Shown: positions 18,419-28,155 of the stretch, piece by piece
Position numbering within the stretch: position 1 is the first letter of the stretch
How the letters are laid out: each line of letters begins with the position of its first letter
From: an uncultured Lachnospiraceae bacterium
GTDB lineage: Bacteria; Bacillota; Clostridia; Lachnospirales; Lachnospiraceae
DNA: 64,000 bases
NCBI GenBank assembly: GCA_934418125.1
Contig: CAKRWT010000001.1
Coordinates: 147,647-211,646, forward strand
Direction of reading: 5' to 3'
The notes under the pieces: model-generated
What the model saw: the letters and a program-made list of their open reading frames with translations, nothing else
What the model was told of the DNA's origin: nothing
Databases searched by the model: none
Position numbers and translations under genes: made by a program

Positions 18419-20278
18419 TTAGTATATCACGCTTGTGTCCTTTTTACAACTAAAGCGCTGTTCCTGTAACAGAATTGCCGTCAAAAGGGGCAGTCCAAAC
18501 CAGAAAATCAACACATATCTTGGCAGATAGGTCGGTCCCAGAATAACTGTCAGCCATAAAAGCAACACCAGAAAATACGGCATAATAATATGGTATTTTC
18601 TGCGATACAAAACATAACTGAATGCAAAGGCAAAGCCCCAGAACAGGCAGCCCGGTGAAAACAGCATGGAAAAAATCGGAATCTTTTCCTGCTGGATTTC
18701 CAGGGACAGTTTCCGGTACATCTCATCCAGCCAGGGAATCTTACTTGCCCGGACACCCGGTAATTCTACCTCATATCCAAAGTACGAACAGTTCTCATAG
18801 GTAAATGTGAACACCGAATTGCCTGCATAGACATTGATGACCGTATCCGGATACCAGAAACCATAAGATGTCATCAGCCAGGCATTCAGATAGGACAATG
18901 GCTTCCGTAATCCAATCCGCAGCCATAATTTCACATACCTTGTCTTATCCTTTGCATAAGCCTGATTATTAAAATAGTATTTTACCGGGTCAGACAATCT
19001 GGCATTGTATAAAGAAAGGGCATCCTCTGACAGTACCTCATGCAAAATCTCCCGGTCTTCCTCTGTAAACGTCTCCGGGCTGTATTTATAAGTCCGCGCT
19101 AACTGCTGGATAGGCACGGTAAGCATTTCCTGATTCTCCGAATTCTCTGCCTGAAGGGCTGCCGTCAGGGCACTGTTTAGTAACAGGTATCCCACCAGGG
19201 GCAGGACAAAAAGAAGAAGCGTTTTCTTATCTGCCTTTACCGCTATTTTCCTGCGGAGCAGAAATACCACCGGCAGCAGCACCAGATAGGCATAAACACC
19301 ATTCTTGCGAAACAGCATCATAACCAGCGCACTTCCCATAAAAAGTGCCATCTTTTTCCTGTCATCACAAAAGCTTTCGCCCTCTATGCCAAACTCCAGC
19401 ATACTGACCAGCAGCAATAATAATGCCGCTGTAAAAATCGTATCCTTCGCCGAACACAGGGTAAACATTACGATTACCGGAAAAAGAGCAAAGTAGAGCA
19501 GGGAAAGAACCCGGAATCCTGCAGAAACTTTTTTCTTTCTAAGGTATGCCAGCAGATAGGTAAACACACCGGAAACCAGAAGCATCTGAAATACCATGTA
19601 ACAGGCAATTCCCAGATTATAGGAGCCTGTTACCTTATGCACCGCACAAATAATGCCCCCCAGAAGCAGCACATGCGCCAGTGGATGATGGGTAGTAAAT
19701 ACTCTGCTCGCCACCTGTAAATACTCTTCCTGTGCATCATAAACAAAAAATCCCGGATACACCGCCAGAAGCACCGGCAGCCAGCAGGCCAGCAGCAGAA
19801 AGAAGGTTATTACACACCGGGTGCTTTCCTTCATCTTGAATTCCCGGCGGGTACCCAGTTGTTCCATGGCCTGTGCCTTACGTTCCTCCAGATTCCCCAG
19901 AAAATTCCAAAATTTCCGCACCAGGATCGTAAACAGGGCTGTAAGCACCGGTAAGGAAATCCACAGCCCGGGGTCTTTGAAGTCAACATTTTCCACATAA
20001 TCAAGCCTTGTCCCGAATAACATCGCCGTAGTGAACAGGAAGGATAAAATACCTGCCAGCCACCAGCCCCTTTTATCCTTTAAATCAATGGTATGCAGGG
20101 ACAGATTTACCGCATAATAGCAAAGCACCCAAACCAGAACGGAAAAGATGCTGTTGGTAAACACCAGCCCATTGTCCTTCAGATTTAGTATCTGGGGAAA
20201 ACAGAGTGTCGCTGCCGTTGCCAGGCAAAAGGCAATGATATTTAATTTAATTCTGATTTTCCACTGTATCTCGTTCAT
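18419..20278 (-). CDS. DUF6020-type multi-pass membrane protein, probable GT-C-like transferase
   Basis: A 619-residue integral membrane protein, paralogous to the one at 433-2070. It shares YPGFFVYDAQEEYL in the first large outside loop, THHPLAH, CSAKD, a VPIQQLARTY stretch and a GLRKP..YL..W segment in the same order. Its ATG at 20278 lies inside the end of the ArnC/GtrB-like gene (32-base overlap), which suggests coupled translation. That coupling fits a three-component system in which the GT2 enzyme makes an undecaprenyl-P-sugar and this protein transfers it outside. The reaction is inferred, not shown. Confidence 0.7.
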   Translation of the reverse strand: MNEIQWKIRIKLNIIAFCLATAATLCFPQILNLKDNGLVFTNSIFSVLVWVLCYYAVNLSLHTIDLKDKRGWWLAGILSFLFTTAMLFGTRLDYVENVDFKDPGLWISLPVLTALFTILVRKFWNFLGNLEERKAQAMEQLGTRREFKMKESTRCVITFFLLLACWLPVLLAVYPGFFVYDAQEEYLQVASRVFTTHHPLAHVLLLGGIICAVHKVTGSYNLGIACYMVFQMLLVSGVFTYLLAYLRKKKVSAGFRVLSLLYFALFPVIVMFTLCSAKDTIFTAALLLLLVSMLEFGIEGESFCDDRKKMALFMGSALVMMLFRKNGVYAYLVLLPVVFLLRRKIAVKADKKTLLLFVLPLVGYLLLNSALTAALQAENSENQEMLTVPIQQLARTYKYSPETFTEEDREILHEVLSEDALSLYNARLSDPVKYYFNNQAYAKDKTRYVKLWLRIGLRKPLSYLNAWLMTSYGFWYPDTVINVYAGNSVFTFTYENCSYFGYEVELPGVRASKIPWLDEMYRKLSLEIQQEKIPIFSMLFSPGCLFWGFAFAFSYVLYRRKYHIIMPYFLVLLLWLTVILGPTYLPRYVLIFWFGLPLLTAILLQEQRFSCKKDTSVIY

Positions 20279-21203
20279 CTACACACTCTCTGATTACGTA
20301 TTGTGGGGAATTGTTCAAGGATATATAGATTCTTCCAATATACTCACCGATGATTCCCAGCATCAGCAGTATCAGTCCGCAGAAGAAGACCAAAGCGGCC
20401 ATCAGGGCACTGAACCCAATCGCCACATCCGGCAATACAAATTTCTTCACAATGGTATAAATACCATACAAAAAGCCTACACCGGCGGAAGCACATCCTA
20501 TGACCGTTGCCACTCTTAAAGGTTTTACGCTGAACGCCGTAAAGCCATTAAACCACAGTCCCAGCAGTTTCCCAAGGGTATAGCCCGAGGTTCCTATCTG
20601 CCGTTCCCGGTGGGTAACGGAAACATTAGTAATGTTCTTCGTTGTCCGCAGTACCAGCCCGATGACATAAGGATAGGAATTCTGATATCGTAACATCTCA
20701 TCCACCACAAACCGGTTTGCCGCAAAGTAGCTGGAGATGTAAAGCTCCTTTGGCTTTCCCAGCATGACCCGGGTCATAAATTCATTTACCTTACTGCCAA
20801 AATTACGGAAGCCAGAATGTTGCTTATGTTCATATCTGGCGTACACTACATCATAACCATGCTCTACCTGGGCAAGCAGTTTCCCCACCTCATTGGCCGG
20901 TGTCTGTCCATCATCATCCAGGCAGACCACAATATCTCCCTTTACTGCATGGAAGCCTGCCATCAGGGCTGCATGCTGTCCAAAATTCTTTGCCAGATTA
21001 ATGCCACAGATATTTTTATGCTGATTGCAAAGCTCCTTAATCTTCCCAAACGTATTGTCCGGTGATGCATCATTGACCAGTATGATTTCGTACCGGTACT
21101 GTGGCAATGTCTGCATCGTTTCCTGAATTTCTTCGATTACCCCGCCAATCGTCTGTTCCGAACGATAACAGGGAATCACAAAGCTGACTAACTTGTCCAT
21201 CAT
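20247..21203 (-). CDS. Undecaprenyl-phosphate glycosyltransferase (ArnC/GtrB/DPM1-like GT2)
   Basis: A 318-residue GT2 enzyme. It has SFVIPCYRSEQTIGG at residues 7-21, LVNDASPDN at 42-50, the metal-binding CLDDDGQ at 94-100, and two C-terminal membrane helices (about 225-300). This fusion is characteristic of ArnC/GtrB enzymes, which load a sugar onto undecaprenyl phosphate in the cytoplasm. The gene lies next to a GNAT, a WecE-type aminotransferase and two GT-C-like proteins. A 4-amino-4,6-dideoxyhexose is therefore a reasonable cargo. The start is ATG-ATG after GCAGGGGTGA. Confidence 0.87.
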   Translation of the reverse strand: MMDKLVSFVIPCYRSEQTIGGVIEEIQETMQTLPQYRYEIILVNDASPDNTFGKIKELCNQHKNICGINLAKNFGQHAALMAGFHAVKGDIVVCLDDDGQTPANEVGKLLAQVEHGYDVVYARYEHKQHSGFRNFGSKVNEFMTRVMLGKPKELYISSYFAANRFVVDEMLRYQNSYPYVIGLVLRTTKNITNVSVTHRERQIGTSGYTLGKLLGLWFNGFTAFSVKPLRVATVIGCASAGVGFLYGIYTIVKKFVLPDVAIGFSALMAALVFFCGLILLMLGIIGEYIGRIYISLNNSPQYVIRECVDERDTVENQN

Positions 21204-21204
21204 T

Positions 21205-21741
21205 TCACCCCTGCACAGTTTCCTGCGCCTTTCTGTAATCCTCTCTGTCTATTTCCATAAACACGACCTCACGGACTCCCTGCTGTAAGGTTACCTGTTC
21301 TTTCTTTCCTTCTATCCGTCGGAAACCGGCATGCTCATAGCTTTTTCTGGCACCCATGTTATCCGCAAGTACCCTTAAAAACACCTTCTGAAGTCCCATC
21401 TCTTCAAAGGCATACTGCAATGCCAGTCTGGCTGCCTGGGTTCCGTATCCTTTTCCCAGCGCATCTTCTTCCCCGATAAAAATGCCATATTCCGCCGTTC
21501 CTGCACTCCGGTCAATATCCCGGAAATACACACTGCCAATCTCCCTGCCCTCTTCCAGACAGAGAATAAACTGTACCACATGCCCCGGTTTTACCTGGGT
21601 TTCTACCCAATGCAAATGGCTTTCTTCTGTAAAAAGCTCCTGATAAATAAAATTCTTCCTGACAAACTCCCGGTTACGCCAGGTTACAATTTTGCTGGAA
21701 TCTTCCACCGTCATAGGGCGTAAATAAATTTCTGTCTGCAT
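21205..21741 (-). CDS. GNAT-family N-acetyltransferase, probable amino-sugar acetyltransferase
   Basis: A 178-residue GNAT of the RimJ/RimL-like group. It has a WRN motif at residues 21-23, the acetyl-CoA loop GKGYGTQA at 97-104, and NMGARKSYEHAGF at 128-140. The N-terminal Trp-Arg-Asn is shared with PseH-like and other sugar N-acetyltransferases. Between a WecE-type aminotransferase and an ArnC-type transferase, acetylation of a dTDP-4-amino-4,6-dideoxyhexose is the simplest role. It is also the only gene here that could act as PseH for the pseudaminic pathway. Confidence 0.75.
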   Translation of the reverse strand: MQTEIYLRPMTVEDSSKIVTWRNREFVRKNFIYQELFTEESHLHWVETQVKPGHVVQFILCLEEGREIGSVYFRDIDRSAGTAEYGIFIGEEDALGKGYGTQAARLALQYAFEEMGLQKVFLRVLADNMGARKSYEHAGFRRIEGKKEQVTLQQGVREVVFMEIDREDYRKAQETVQG

Positions 21742-21756
21742 CGTTTCTGCCCCTTT

Positions 21757-23514
21757 CTACTTCTTCCCATTCCGGGATACTATCCGGTATACGCTGTAAT
21801 TTTCGTTGATAACGTCTTCCCGCTCTACCGACACCGGTATGTTTTCTGCCGCATAATATGCTGTCAGCCAGTCAAAGCCCTGCTCTGCCGCCTCCACATT
21901 AGACATAATCAACAGGACATTGTCCTTCTGTATCAGGGCTTCCGCTACCGAAGTAATGCCATAAGCGGCAAGCTTCTGTTCATACAGAGGACTTTTGCAA
22001 ATCCATCCTCCCAGCATATCATAATTCGTAAATTCTGCCCCATTCCCATCAAATATTCTCTCCGAAAAGGATACGGTAGAATACACATCTTCCAGATAAT
22101 AATTTTCTTTATGCCCTTTACAGTAGCTGTCGATGTCACTCCGGTTGCAGTTTGTCTGCTCCCGCCAGGCCTGATTCTGTCTTACCGTTGTTATCTGATT
22201 TCCCACGGACAGACATAACACCAACAGAAACAAAGTCTCAAAACCCCGGAGAATACCATCCTTTGCCCGCTCCTTCTGCAATGTCATACACACTAACGCA
22301 CTCTGTAAGGCAAATTCCACCAGGTATAAAGAATGGGTAATCCGTTCCGGATCCCGTCCCCGCATCAGAATATACATCCAGATAAGACTGCGTCCTGTTG
22401 CCAGAAGGACTGTCTGCCACAACAAAGCAGGTCTCCTGCGGATTCCCAGATAGACCAACAGGGCATACGCAAGTAACACCAGAAGATTGTAAGGAGCATC
22501 TTCCCTATGAAAGGTGCGATATCCATAACACCATAACTGCTGCCGGAAAATAGCTTTCCAGTCCCTGGCAGCACCTACTGTTTCCGTCGCATAATCTGCC
22601 ACCCGGGTCAGCAATTGTGTATCAATCTTATCATCCAGTCCGAAATTATAATTGCGCAGCAACGTCTGCTGTTGCGGTGTAATCCCCAGTTCTTCCAAAT
22701 CTGCTCCATAGCTGTCCTGGGTAATCACCTCCGGATAAAAATCATACACCGTTGTCCTGGCATCAAAATACTGTCTGAAATCTTTCCAGGACTCCGAGCC
22801 ATACGCCCAGGAATCCAGGCCTCGGGATAACAGCATCCCTGCCAGAATTACCCCGATGACAATACCATATTTCTGCCAGTTCTGTCTGGTAAAGACCGGT
22901 TTTTCAAAAGACCACCGGCAGAGTCCTGCCAATCCCACAAAGGGCAGGGTCAGAAGCAGCATCTCCGTGCGGAGCTGATAAGCCAGCACCACCAGCACAA
23001 TGGAGGGAATATTCTTCCTGAGAAACTGTGCTGTCGTCAGATTCTCCTCTGTTGTCAGGAACAGATAAATTGCTGTAGCGGATAGTATCGCACAGGTTAT
23101 CGTGTACTGGATATTTACCAGATGGGGCAGCATCACGCCCCATTGCAGTAAGGACAAGCCTGCCAGTGCTGCCAGTTTGCCGGAAAGTTTCTCATAGAAA
23201 CCTGCCAGCCGCTTTCCCACCAGGAAGAAGCAGCCAGACTGACATAAGCACAAAAACAGGCCATACCAGGGAATCTCCCCGCACAGCCTGTATCCTAATC
23301 CAATCACAGCCCCCAGAATATAGAGGGTCTGCATATTACGCCCTTCCGGTGTCTGGCTGTATATCCCAGCCATAATATCCTTCATCAGGGTATCATCATT
23401 CAAATCATAGTAGAAATCAAAGCAGACTGCCATGATAACCACATTCAGCAAAACCACACCCAGTGCCAGTATGCAATTCTCATGTTTTTTATAAAACGTT
23501 GTTTTCATGCACAT
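21757..23514 (-). CDS. Multi-pass membrane protein, probable GT-C-type glycosyltransferase
   Basis: A 585-residue protein with about ten or more membrane segments. The first outside loop reads YYDLNDDTLMKDI, an acidic Asn-Asp-Asp where GT-C enzymes hold their catalytic Asp. The C-terminal 100 residues are soluble. It stands between the WecE-type aminotransferase and the GNAT gene in the same orientation. Two starts are possible, ATG at 23514 or ATG at 23508. The second has the better spacing from GGGA. Specific function is unknown. Confidence 0.6.
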   Translation of the reverse strand: MCMKTTFYKKHENCILALGVVLLNVVIMAVCFDFYYDLNDDTLMKDIMAGIYSQTPEGRNMQTLYILGAVIGLGYRLCGEIPWYGLFLCLCQSGCFFLVGKRLAGFYEKLSGKLAALAGLSLLQWGVMLPHLVNIQYTITCAILSATAIYLFLTTEENLTTAQFLRKNIPSIVLVVLAYQLRTEMLLLTLPFVGLAGLCRWSFEKPVFTRQNWQKYGIVIGVILAGMLLSRGLDSWAYGSESWKDFRQYFDARTTVYDFYPEVITQDSYGADLEELGITPQQQTLLRNYNFGLDDKIDTQLLTRVADYATETVGAARDWKAIFRQQLWCYGYRTFHREDAPYNLLVLLAYALLVYLGIRRRPALLWQTVLLATGRSLIWMYILMRGRDPERITHSLYLVEFALQSALVCMTLQKERAKDGILRGFETLFLLVLCLSVGNQITTVRQNQAWREQTNCNRSDIDSYCKGHKENYYLEDVYSTVSFSERIFDGNGAEFTNYDMLGGWICKSPLYEQKLAAYGITSVAEALIQKDNVLLIMSNVEAAEQGFDWLTAYYAAENIPVSVEREDVINENYSVYRIVSRNGKK

Positions 23515-23523
23515 TTCCCGTTC

Positions 23524-24654
23524 TTATGCCTGATAAAATGCCTTTACCTGATCTGTGATATATTCCACCTGGTCTGCTGTCAGTGTATAGAACATTGGCA
23601 GGCGGAGTAATCTCTCACTTTCTTTGGTGGTATAGTTATCCTCCCCGTGGAATCTGCCGAATTTGATTCCTGCCGGTGCCGAATGTAATGGTACATAATG
23701 GAATACCGCCAGAATTCCCTTCTCCTTCAAAAAGGATATCAGTCGGGCACGTTCTTCCATATCCTTTGTCTTAATGTAGAACATGTGCGCATTGTGTTCG
23801 CAATAATCCGGAATATACGGCAGCTCGATTCTGCCCTCTGCGGCAAGCCCGGACAACTGTTCCCGGTACTCGTCCCATCTGTCCATTCTCGCCCTGGTAA
23901 TCTCATCTGCCAGTTCTAGCTGGGCATACAGATAGGCTGCATTCATATCACTTGGCAGATAAGATGAGCCATAATTCTGCCAGCGGTACTTGTCCACCTG
24001 TCCTCTGAAATACTTACTTCTATCCGTTCCCTTTTCCCGGAAAATCTCCGCATCTTCAATATATTTTTCATCCCTTATGGTAAGGGCACCACCTTCACCC
24101 ATACTGAAATTCTTCGTCTCATGGAAGCTGAAACAGCCAAATTCCCCAAACGTACCAAGAGCCTTTCCTTTATAGGTGGACATGATACCCTGGGCGGCAT
24201 CTTCAATCACCATCAGATGATGTCTGTTGGCAATGTCCATAATCTTGTCCATCTCGCAGCCTACCCCGGCATAATGCACCGGCACGATGGCTTTGGTCTT
24301 ATCCGTGATGGCATCTTCAATCAGGTTCTCGTCAATATTCATGGTATCCGGACGGATATCCACAAATACTACCCTGGCTCCCCGCAGGACAAAGGCATCG
24401 GCAGTAGACACAAAGGTGTAGGAAGGCAGAATTACCTCATCTCCCTCTTTGATATCCGCTAATAACGCCGCAAGCTCTGTGGCATGGGTACAGGACGTAG
24501 TCAGCAGACACTTTGCGGTGCCTGTTTTCTGCTCCATCCACTCATTACACTTCTTCGTAAAAGGACCATCTCCGCATATTTTCTGGTTCTCTACTGCCTG
24601 TTTGATATATTCTATTTCCTTGCCTGTATAAGGCGGTACATTAAAGCTTATCAT
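23524..24654 (-). CDS. wecE: dTDP-4-amino-4,6-dideoxyhexose aminotransferase, WecE/RffA-like
   Basis: A 376-residue DegT-family PLP enzyme. It starts ISFNVPPYTGKE and has TTSCTHATELAALL, with EVILPSYTFVSTADAF at 73-88. Further on are VHYAGVGCEMD, IEDAAQG at 150-156 and the PLP lysine K181 in SFHETKNFSMGEGG. These blocks match WecE/RffA, which aminates dTDP-4-keto-6-deoxyglucose to dTDP-Fuc4N. The dehydratase (rmlB) and rmlA are not in this window and must be elsewhere. It probably works with the GNAT, the ArnC-like GT2 and the GT-C proteins beside it. Confidence 0.87.
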   Translation of the reverse strand: MISFNVPPYTGKEIEYIKQAVENQKICGDGPFTKKCNEWMEQKTGTAKCLLTTSCTHATELAALLADIKEGDEVILPSYTFVSTADAFVLRGARVVFVDIRPDTMNIDENLIEDAITDKTKAIVPVHYAGVGCEMDKIMDIANRHHLMVIEDAAQGIMSTYKGKALGTFGEFGCFSFHETKNFSMGEGGALTIRDEKYIEDAEIFREKGTDRSKYFRGQVDKYRWQNYGSSYLPSDMNAAYLYAQLELADEITRARMDRWDEYREQLSGLAAEGRIELPYIPDYCEHNAHMFYIKTKDMEERARLISFLKEKGILAVFHYVPLHSAPAGIKFGRFHGEDNYTTKESERLLRLPMFYTLTADQVEYITDQVKAFYQA

Positions 24655-24740
24655 CCCTGAACCTCTCTTATTCTTTCCTGCCTGTTTTCTCGTTCTTGTT
24701 TGCTGATTCTAACAGTTTACCACATTTCTTTCTGTCTGTC

Positions 24741-26627
24741 CTATTTTTTAGGTAGATACACAGCATATCCGGCATTACAGAACGTTTCCGCATAGTCATG
24801 CTGTGTCATGAATTCGCCCAGTATCTGTAATTTTTCATCTTCTTCCAGAGCCTCTGCATCCGCTTCCAGGAAGTTCATGCCATCTGCATCTTCACTCAGA
24901 TAAGCTGCCGCCTGGGCTGACAGGATAATCACTGGTGGATTTTCCCGGATTGCCTCCATATCCCGTTCATACTCTGTCATCCGGTAGGAGTCCAGGTCAG
25001 GCCAGAAGGTGCCCAGTGCCGATGGCATATCCAGCAGATACCCCAGTCCCGGAATTTCTCCATAGAAAATTGCCTTCTGCCCGGCAAGTCCGGCTTCTTT
25101 CGCATATTCTGCCAGTTCCTGTAACAGAAGTCCATTGTTTCGGTTCGTATAGACTCCCTGCACTTTTTCCGGCAGCCTGATGGTAGTATCCCTCTGTTCT
25201 CCCCAGACTCCATCCTGAAAAGCGAAGCTTCCATGAAAGCCAACACTCTGTACTGCCAGAAGTACTATAAGCAAGACAGGGAATGCTTTCCAGGCATAGG
25301 AAACCTTCTCATGCCGAAGGATCCTGCCAAACCCCTGCAAAGTAAATGGGATTACCAGAAACATGCTGTTAATAATCGGATACAGGGCATTGTTGCTTCC
25401 AAGTGGTGTCAGCAGCATCTGTAAACCCACCAGTACTGCCAGCGTTTTTTCCTGCACTGCTAATTTGCCCGTAAACAGAGTATAGCCAACCATAAGCCAT
25501 GCCCCTAACAAAAAGAACACGCTCAGATAATAAATACTGGTATAGTCATAGTACCGGAAGCTGAAAACTCCTCTGCCCCAGTAAAAGCGGAACAGTACCA
25601 GCAATGCTATGGTATAGCCTGCCCTGGCAGCTTTCTGCAGCACCGGTTTCTCTGGGAAAAGCCATTCTGCCAACCGCAGAAACCCATAGCCAACCACCAT
25701 GCATACGATTGCCACTGCCAGATACTGGATTCCCCGGAAATAATCTCCAAACATACCAAGCAGCATAGAGGCTGGTTTATAATCTGCAGCCTTCTCAGTC
25801 ATGGCAAACATGGTATTTACCATATCGGGATAAGCCGTGATTCCATATTTCATACAGATAAAAAGGAGTGGAATCCCAAAGCCGATACCATAGCCCAGCA
25901 TACACCATAACGTATCCTGAAATCCCTGTTTCCAGGCATTTTTTCGGTTTTCCTTTGCCTGCTGCCCCTTCTTATCTGACAGCTTCTGGTTCTTCCGGTA
26001 ACAGCGTAGTGCCACACTGTACCACAATCCCAGAATATAAGCTGCCTGCACCATATTGGGCATGCGTACTGCAATGTTGGCACCCAGACAGACACCTGCT
26101 GCAACATAACAGAAATGCTGTCTTTTCTTTTGTCGCTGTGCTGTTTCCTCCGGGACTTCTGCTTCCCCACACAGACAGATTCCGCCATATAAGAACAGAA
26201 TTCCCGCCGTCATAAGAAAATACGTCAGATAATTATATAAAATCACCGATGGGCACCAACAAAGTCCCAGGGCTATCATTTCTCCAAACCACACCAGAAC
26301 AGGCTGCATTTTCCGGTACAAAGCAAAATAAACCATCAGTGCCAGAATCCCCTGCAGCAGGGCAGTATAAAAATACATGCCAAGCAGAAGTTGTCCACCC
26401 GGCAGATGCTGTAAAAGATTTCCCACTGCATTTGCCAGAAAAGTCGCCACCATCCAGGTTCCCCTCGTCGTAGAAAAGTACTGGAAATTCGCCAGACTGT
26501 AGGTGGTATCCGACACCTCTATTCCCTGATTGATAAAAAGCAATGGGTAAACCAGTAACACAACCGGAAATACCGCCTTCTCTATGAAGTTTTTATGTGC
26601 CTGATACCATTCTTTTGCCTGTTTCAT
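24741..26627 (-). CDS. Multi-pass membrane protein, probable GT-C-type glycosyltransferase
   Basis: A 628-residue integral membrane protein. The first loop contains GIEVSDTTYSLANFQYF, with an Asp where GT-C enzymes carry the catalytic acid. The frame is open upstream to 26786, but the ATG at 26625-26627 is the likely start. It forms an ATGA overlap with the acyltransferase stop at 26624 and is preceded by GGGAAAAAGG. The region between its stop and the next gene start (24655-24740) holds no gene. Donor and acceptor are unknown. Confidence 0.62.
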   Translation of the reverse strand: MKQAKEWYQAHKNFIEKAVFPVVLLVYPLLFINQGIEVSDTTYSLANFQYFSTTRGTWMVATFLANAVGNLLQHLPGGQLLLGMYFYTALLQGILALMVYFALYRKMQPVLVWFGEMIALGLCWCPSVILYNYLTYFLMTAGILFLYGGICLCGEAEVPEETAQRQKKRQHFCYVAAGVCLGANIAVRMPNMVQAAYILGLWYSVALRCYRKNQKLSDKKGQQAKENRKNAWKQGFQDTLWCMLGYGIGFGIPLLFICMKYGITAYPDMVNTMFAMTEKAADYKPASMLLGMFGDYFRGIQYLAVAIVCMVVGYGFLRLAEWLFPEKPVLQKAARAGYTIALLVLFRFYWGRGVFSFRYYDYTSIYYLSVFFLLGAWLMVGYTLFTGKLAVQEKTLAVLVGLQMLLTPLGSNNALYPIINSMFLVIPFTLQGFGRILRHEKVSYAWKAFPVLLIVLLAVQSVGFHGSFAFQDGVWGEQRDTTIRLPEKVQGVYTNRNNGLLLQELAEYAKEAGLAGQKAIFYGEIPGLGYLLDMPSALGTFWPDLDSYRMTEYERDMEAIRENPPVIILSAQAAAYLSEDADGMNFLEADAEALEEDEKLQILGEFMTQHDYAETFCNAGYAVYLPKK

Positions 26628-27685
26628 TCCTTTTTCCCACAAAGCTCTTTTATCATGGTAAACAACCATACTCTTACCACATCTACTATCGTACCGGTCG
26701 CATAGACCAGCAGGATTGCCAGCAGCAGGTGCGGAATAAACGCCCAGGTACCTGCCGCCCGGTCTACCTGCAGCCACTGCATCCACTCATACCGAAGCAG
26801 GATGTGCTCATGTAATAAATAAATTCCAAAGGTATAGACAGACAGCTTACAGATAACCTCTCCTGCCTTTTCCCTGCGAATCTCCATATTCTTAAACAGA
26901 TAAAACAAAGACACTGCACCTGTCAGGCACAAAATGTGATTGTAGGTATAGGGCATATCCTCATAATAGGTATATGCTGTAATCTTCCCGGACAATCCAT
27001 CTGCCACAATCGATAACGCCCATATTCCCGCTGCCGAAAGGACATACAAAAGCAGCGCGTGCTTTCTTTTTTCCAGCCAGGGAAACCCGAATCTCCTAAG
27101 ATAGCCTGCCACCACAAACAGGCACAAAAACCATCCAAAATCATAGCCATAATGATCCGTCACAAAGGCAATGGGAATGACCGATTTTCCAAGGGAAAAG
27201 AACAATAGCAGCATGCCAATCACTATTTGCAGCTGTTTCTGCTCCATCTGCCGGATTCCGGCTGCCAGCAGGGGGCTGAATAAATACATCAGAAGATACG
27301 CTGTGCCAAACCAGTAATGCTCTGTTCCCACCGGAAACAGATAGCCAATCCAGTCATAGACCCCAAGGCTGCTTCCCGATACAATACCAAGACCAATCAG
27401 TACAATCGGTATCGCCATGGAATAAAAGAGAATCTGGCACACCAGGGACAGTACCCGTCTTGGTTTCCATGAGGCATCCACCAGAAAATAACCGCTGATT
27501 AACACATAGCAGTTTACCGCCACAATACAAAAGGCCTCCAGCAGCCAGGCAAAATAATTGACAGCCGAATGATTCTCCGTGTAAGGCACAGCAACACCGC
27601 CCTTCACCAGATAATGAAGTGCTATAATCATCATCATTGCCACGATTCGCAGTAATTCAAAGTTCGCCTGTCTTGTTCTGTTCAT
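26624..27685 (-). CDS. Acyltransferase family 3 membrane protein (sugar O-acyltransferase)
   Basis: A 353-residue protein with about ten membrane helices. The N-terminus reads NFELLRIVAMMMIIALHYL, the family 3 acyltransferase opening with R13 and the His at residue 23. Later come a membrane-embedded GTEHYWFGTAYLL stretch and LLHEHILLRYE near the end. These enzymes bring an acyl group across the membrane to O-acetylate surface polysaccharides. There is no fused SGNH domain. A separate SGNH-like protein begins at 350 in the same operon and could be a partner. ATG preceded by GAGGATAAG. Confidence 0.85.
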   Translation of the reverse strand: MNRTRQANFELLRIVAMMMIIALHYLVKGGVAVPYTENHSAVNYFAWLLEAFCIVAVNCYVLISGYFLVDASWKPRRVLSLVCQILFYSMAIPIVLIGLGIVSGSSLGVYDWIGYLFPVGTEHYWFGTAYLLMYLFSPLLAAGIRQMEQKQLQIVIGMLLLFFSLGKSVIPIAFVTDHYGYDFGWFLCLFVVAGYLRRFGFPWLEKRKHALLLYVLSAAGIWALSIVADGLSGKITAYTYYEDMPYTYNHILCLTGAVSLFYLFKNMEIRREKAGEVICKLSVYTFGIYLLHEHILLRYEWMQWLQVDRAAGTWAFIPHLLLAILLVYATGTIVDVVRVWLFTMIKELCGKKE

Positions 27686-27694
27686 ACTTATCCT

Positions 27695-28123
27695 CTATGC
27701 CTTTTCTTTAAAAATCCATAACTTGCTTAAGAAATAATTTGCTACAATAACCAGCACCTGACACACTAATTTGGAAGCATATTCATTGATGGAAGCACAA
27801 TCTACCATCACATACATTAACACCAGTTCCAGGACCTCTGTCGCCACACGGGCTCCGATAAAGGAAACAAATTCCTTTCCGACTGCCTGCCCATCCTTAT
27901 TCTGGCTCTTAAACACAAAGGTTCTGTTGGTCCAGTAAGCAAATACCACCGTCAGCACCCAGGACAATGCCGTTGCCACCATATAGTGGAGTCCCATTGC
28001 CGATGCAAATATAAAATACAGAACGTAGTTTAATACGAATGCCAGAAATCCAAAAATCAGATACAGGATTCCCTCCTCGTATTTCCGATACATATCCCAA
28101 CAGAAGTTCCATAATTTCTTCAT
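27695..28123 (-). CDS. gtrA: GtrA-family membrane protein
   Basis: A 142-residue protein with four membrane helices. LYLIFGFLAFVLNYVLYF, then AYWTNRTFVFKS, and a C-terminal FLSKLWIF are the GtrA/DPMS-like landmarks. GtrA proteins are thought to flip undecaprenyl-P-linked sugar to the outside, working with a GtrB-like GT2 and a GT-C transferase. All three types occur in this operon. It follows the PglK-like ABC gene by 32 bases. Confidence 0.88.
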   Translation of the reverse strand: MKKLWNFCWDMYRKYEEGILYLIFGFLAFVLNYVLYFIFASAMGLHYMVATALSWVLTVVFAYWTNRTFVFKSQNKDGQAVGKEFVSFIGARVATEVLELVLMYVMVDCASINEYASKLVCQVLVIVANYFLSKLWIFKEKA

Positions 28124-28155
28124 CTCTATCCTATGCCTCTTTCCCGTATAAAATA

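Noticed and set aside
24655-24740. Possible internal promoter before the WecE-like gene
   Set aside because: A TAGAAT can be found on the minus strand, but no -35 at acceptable spacing.
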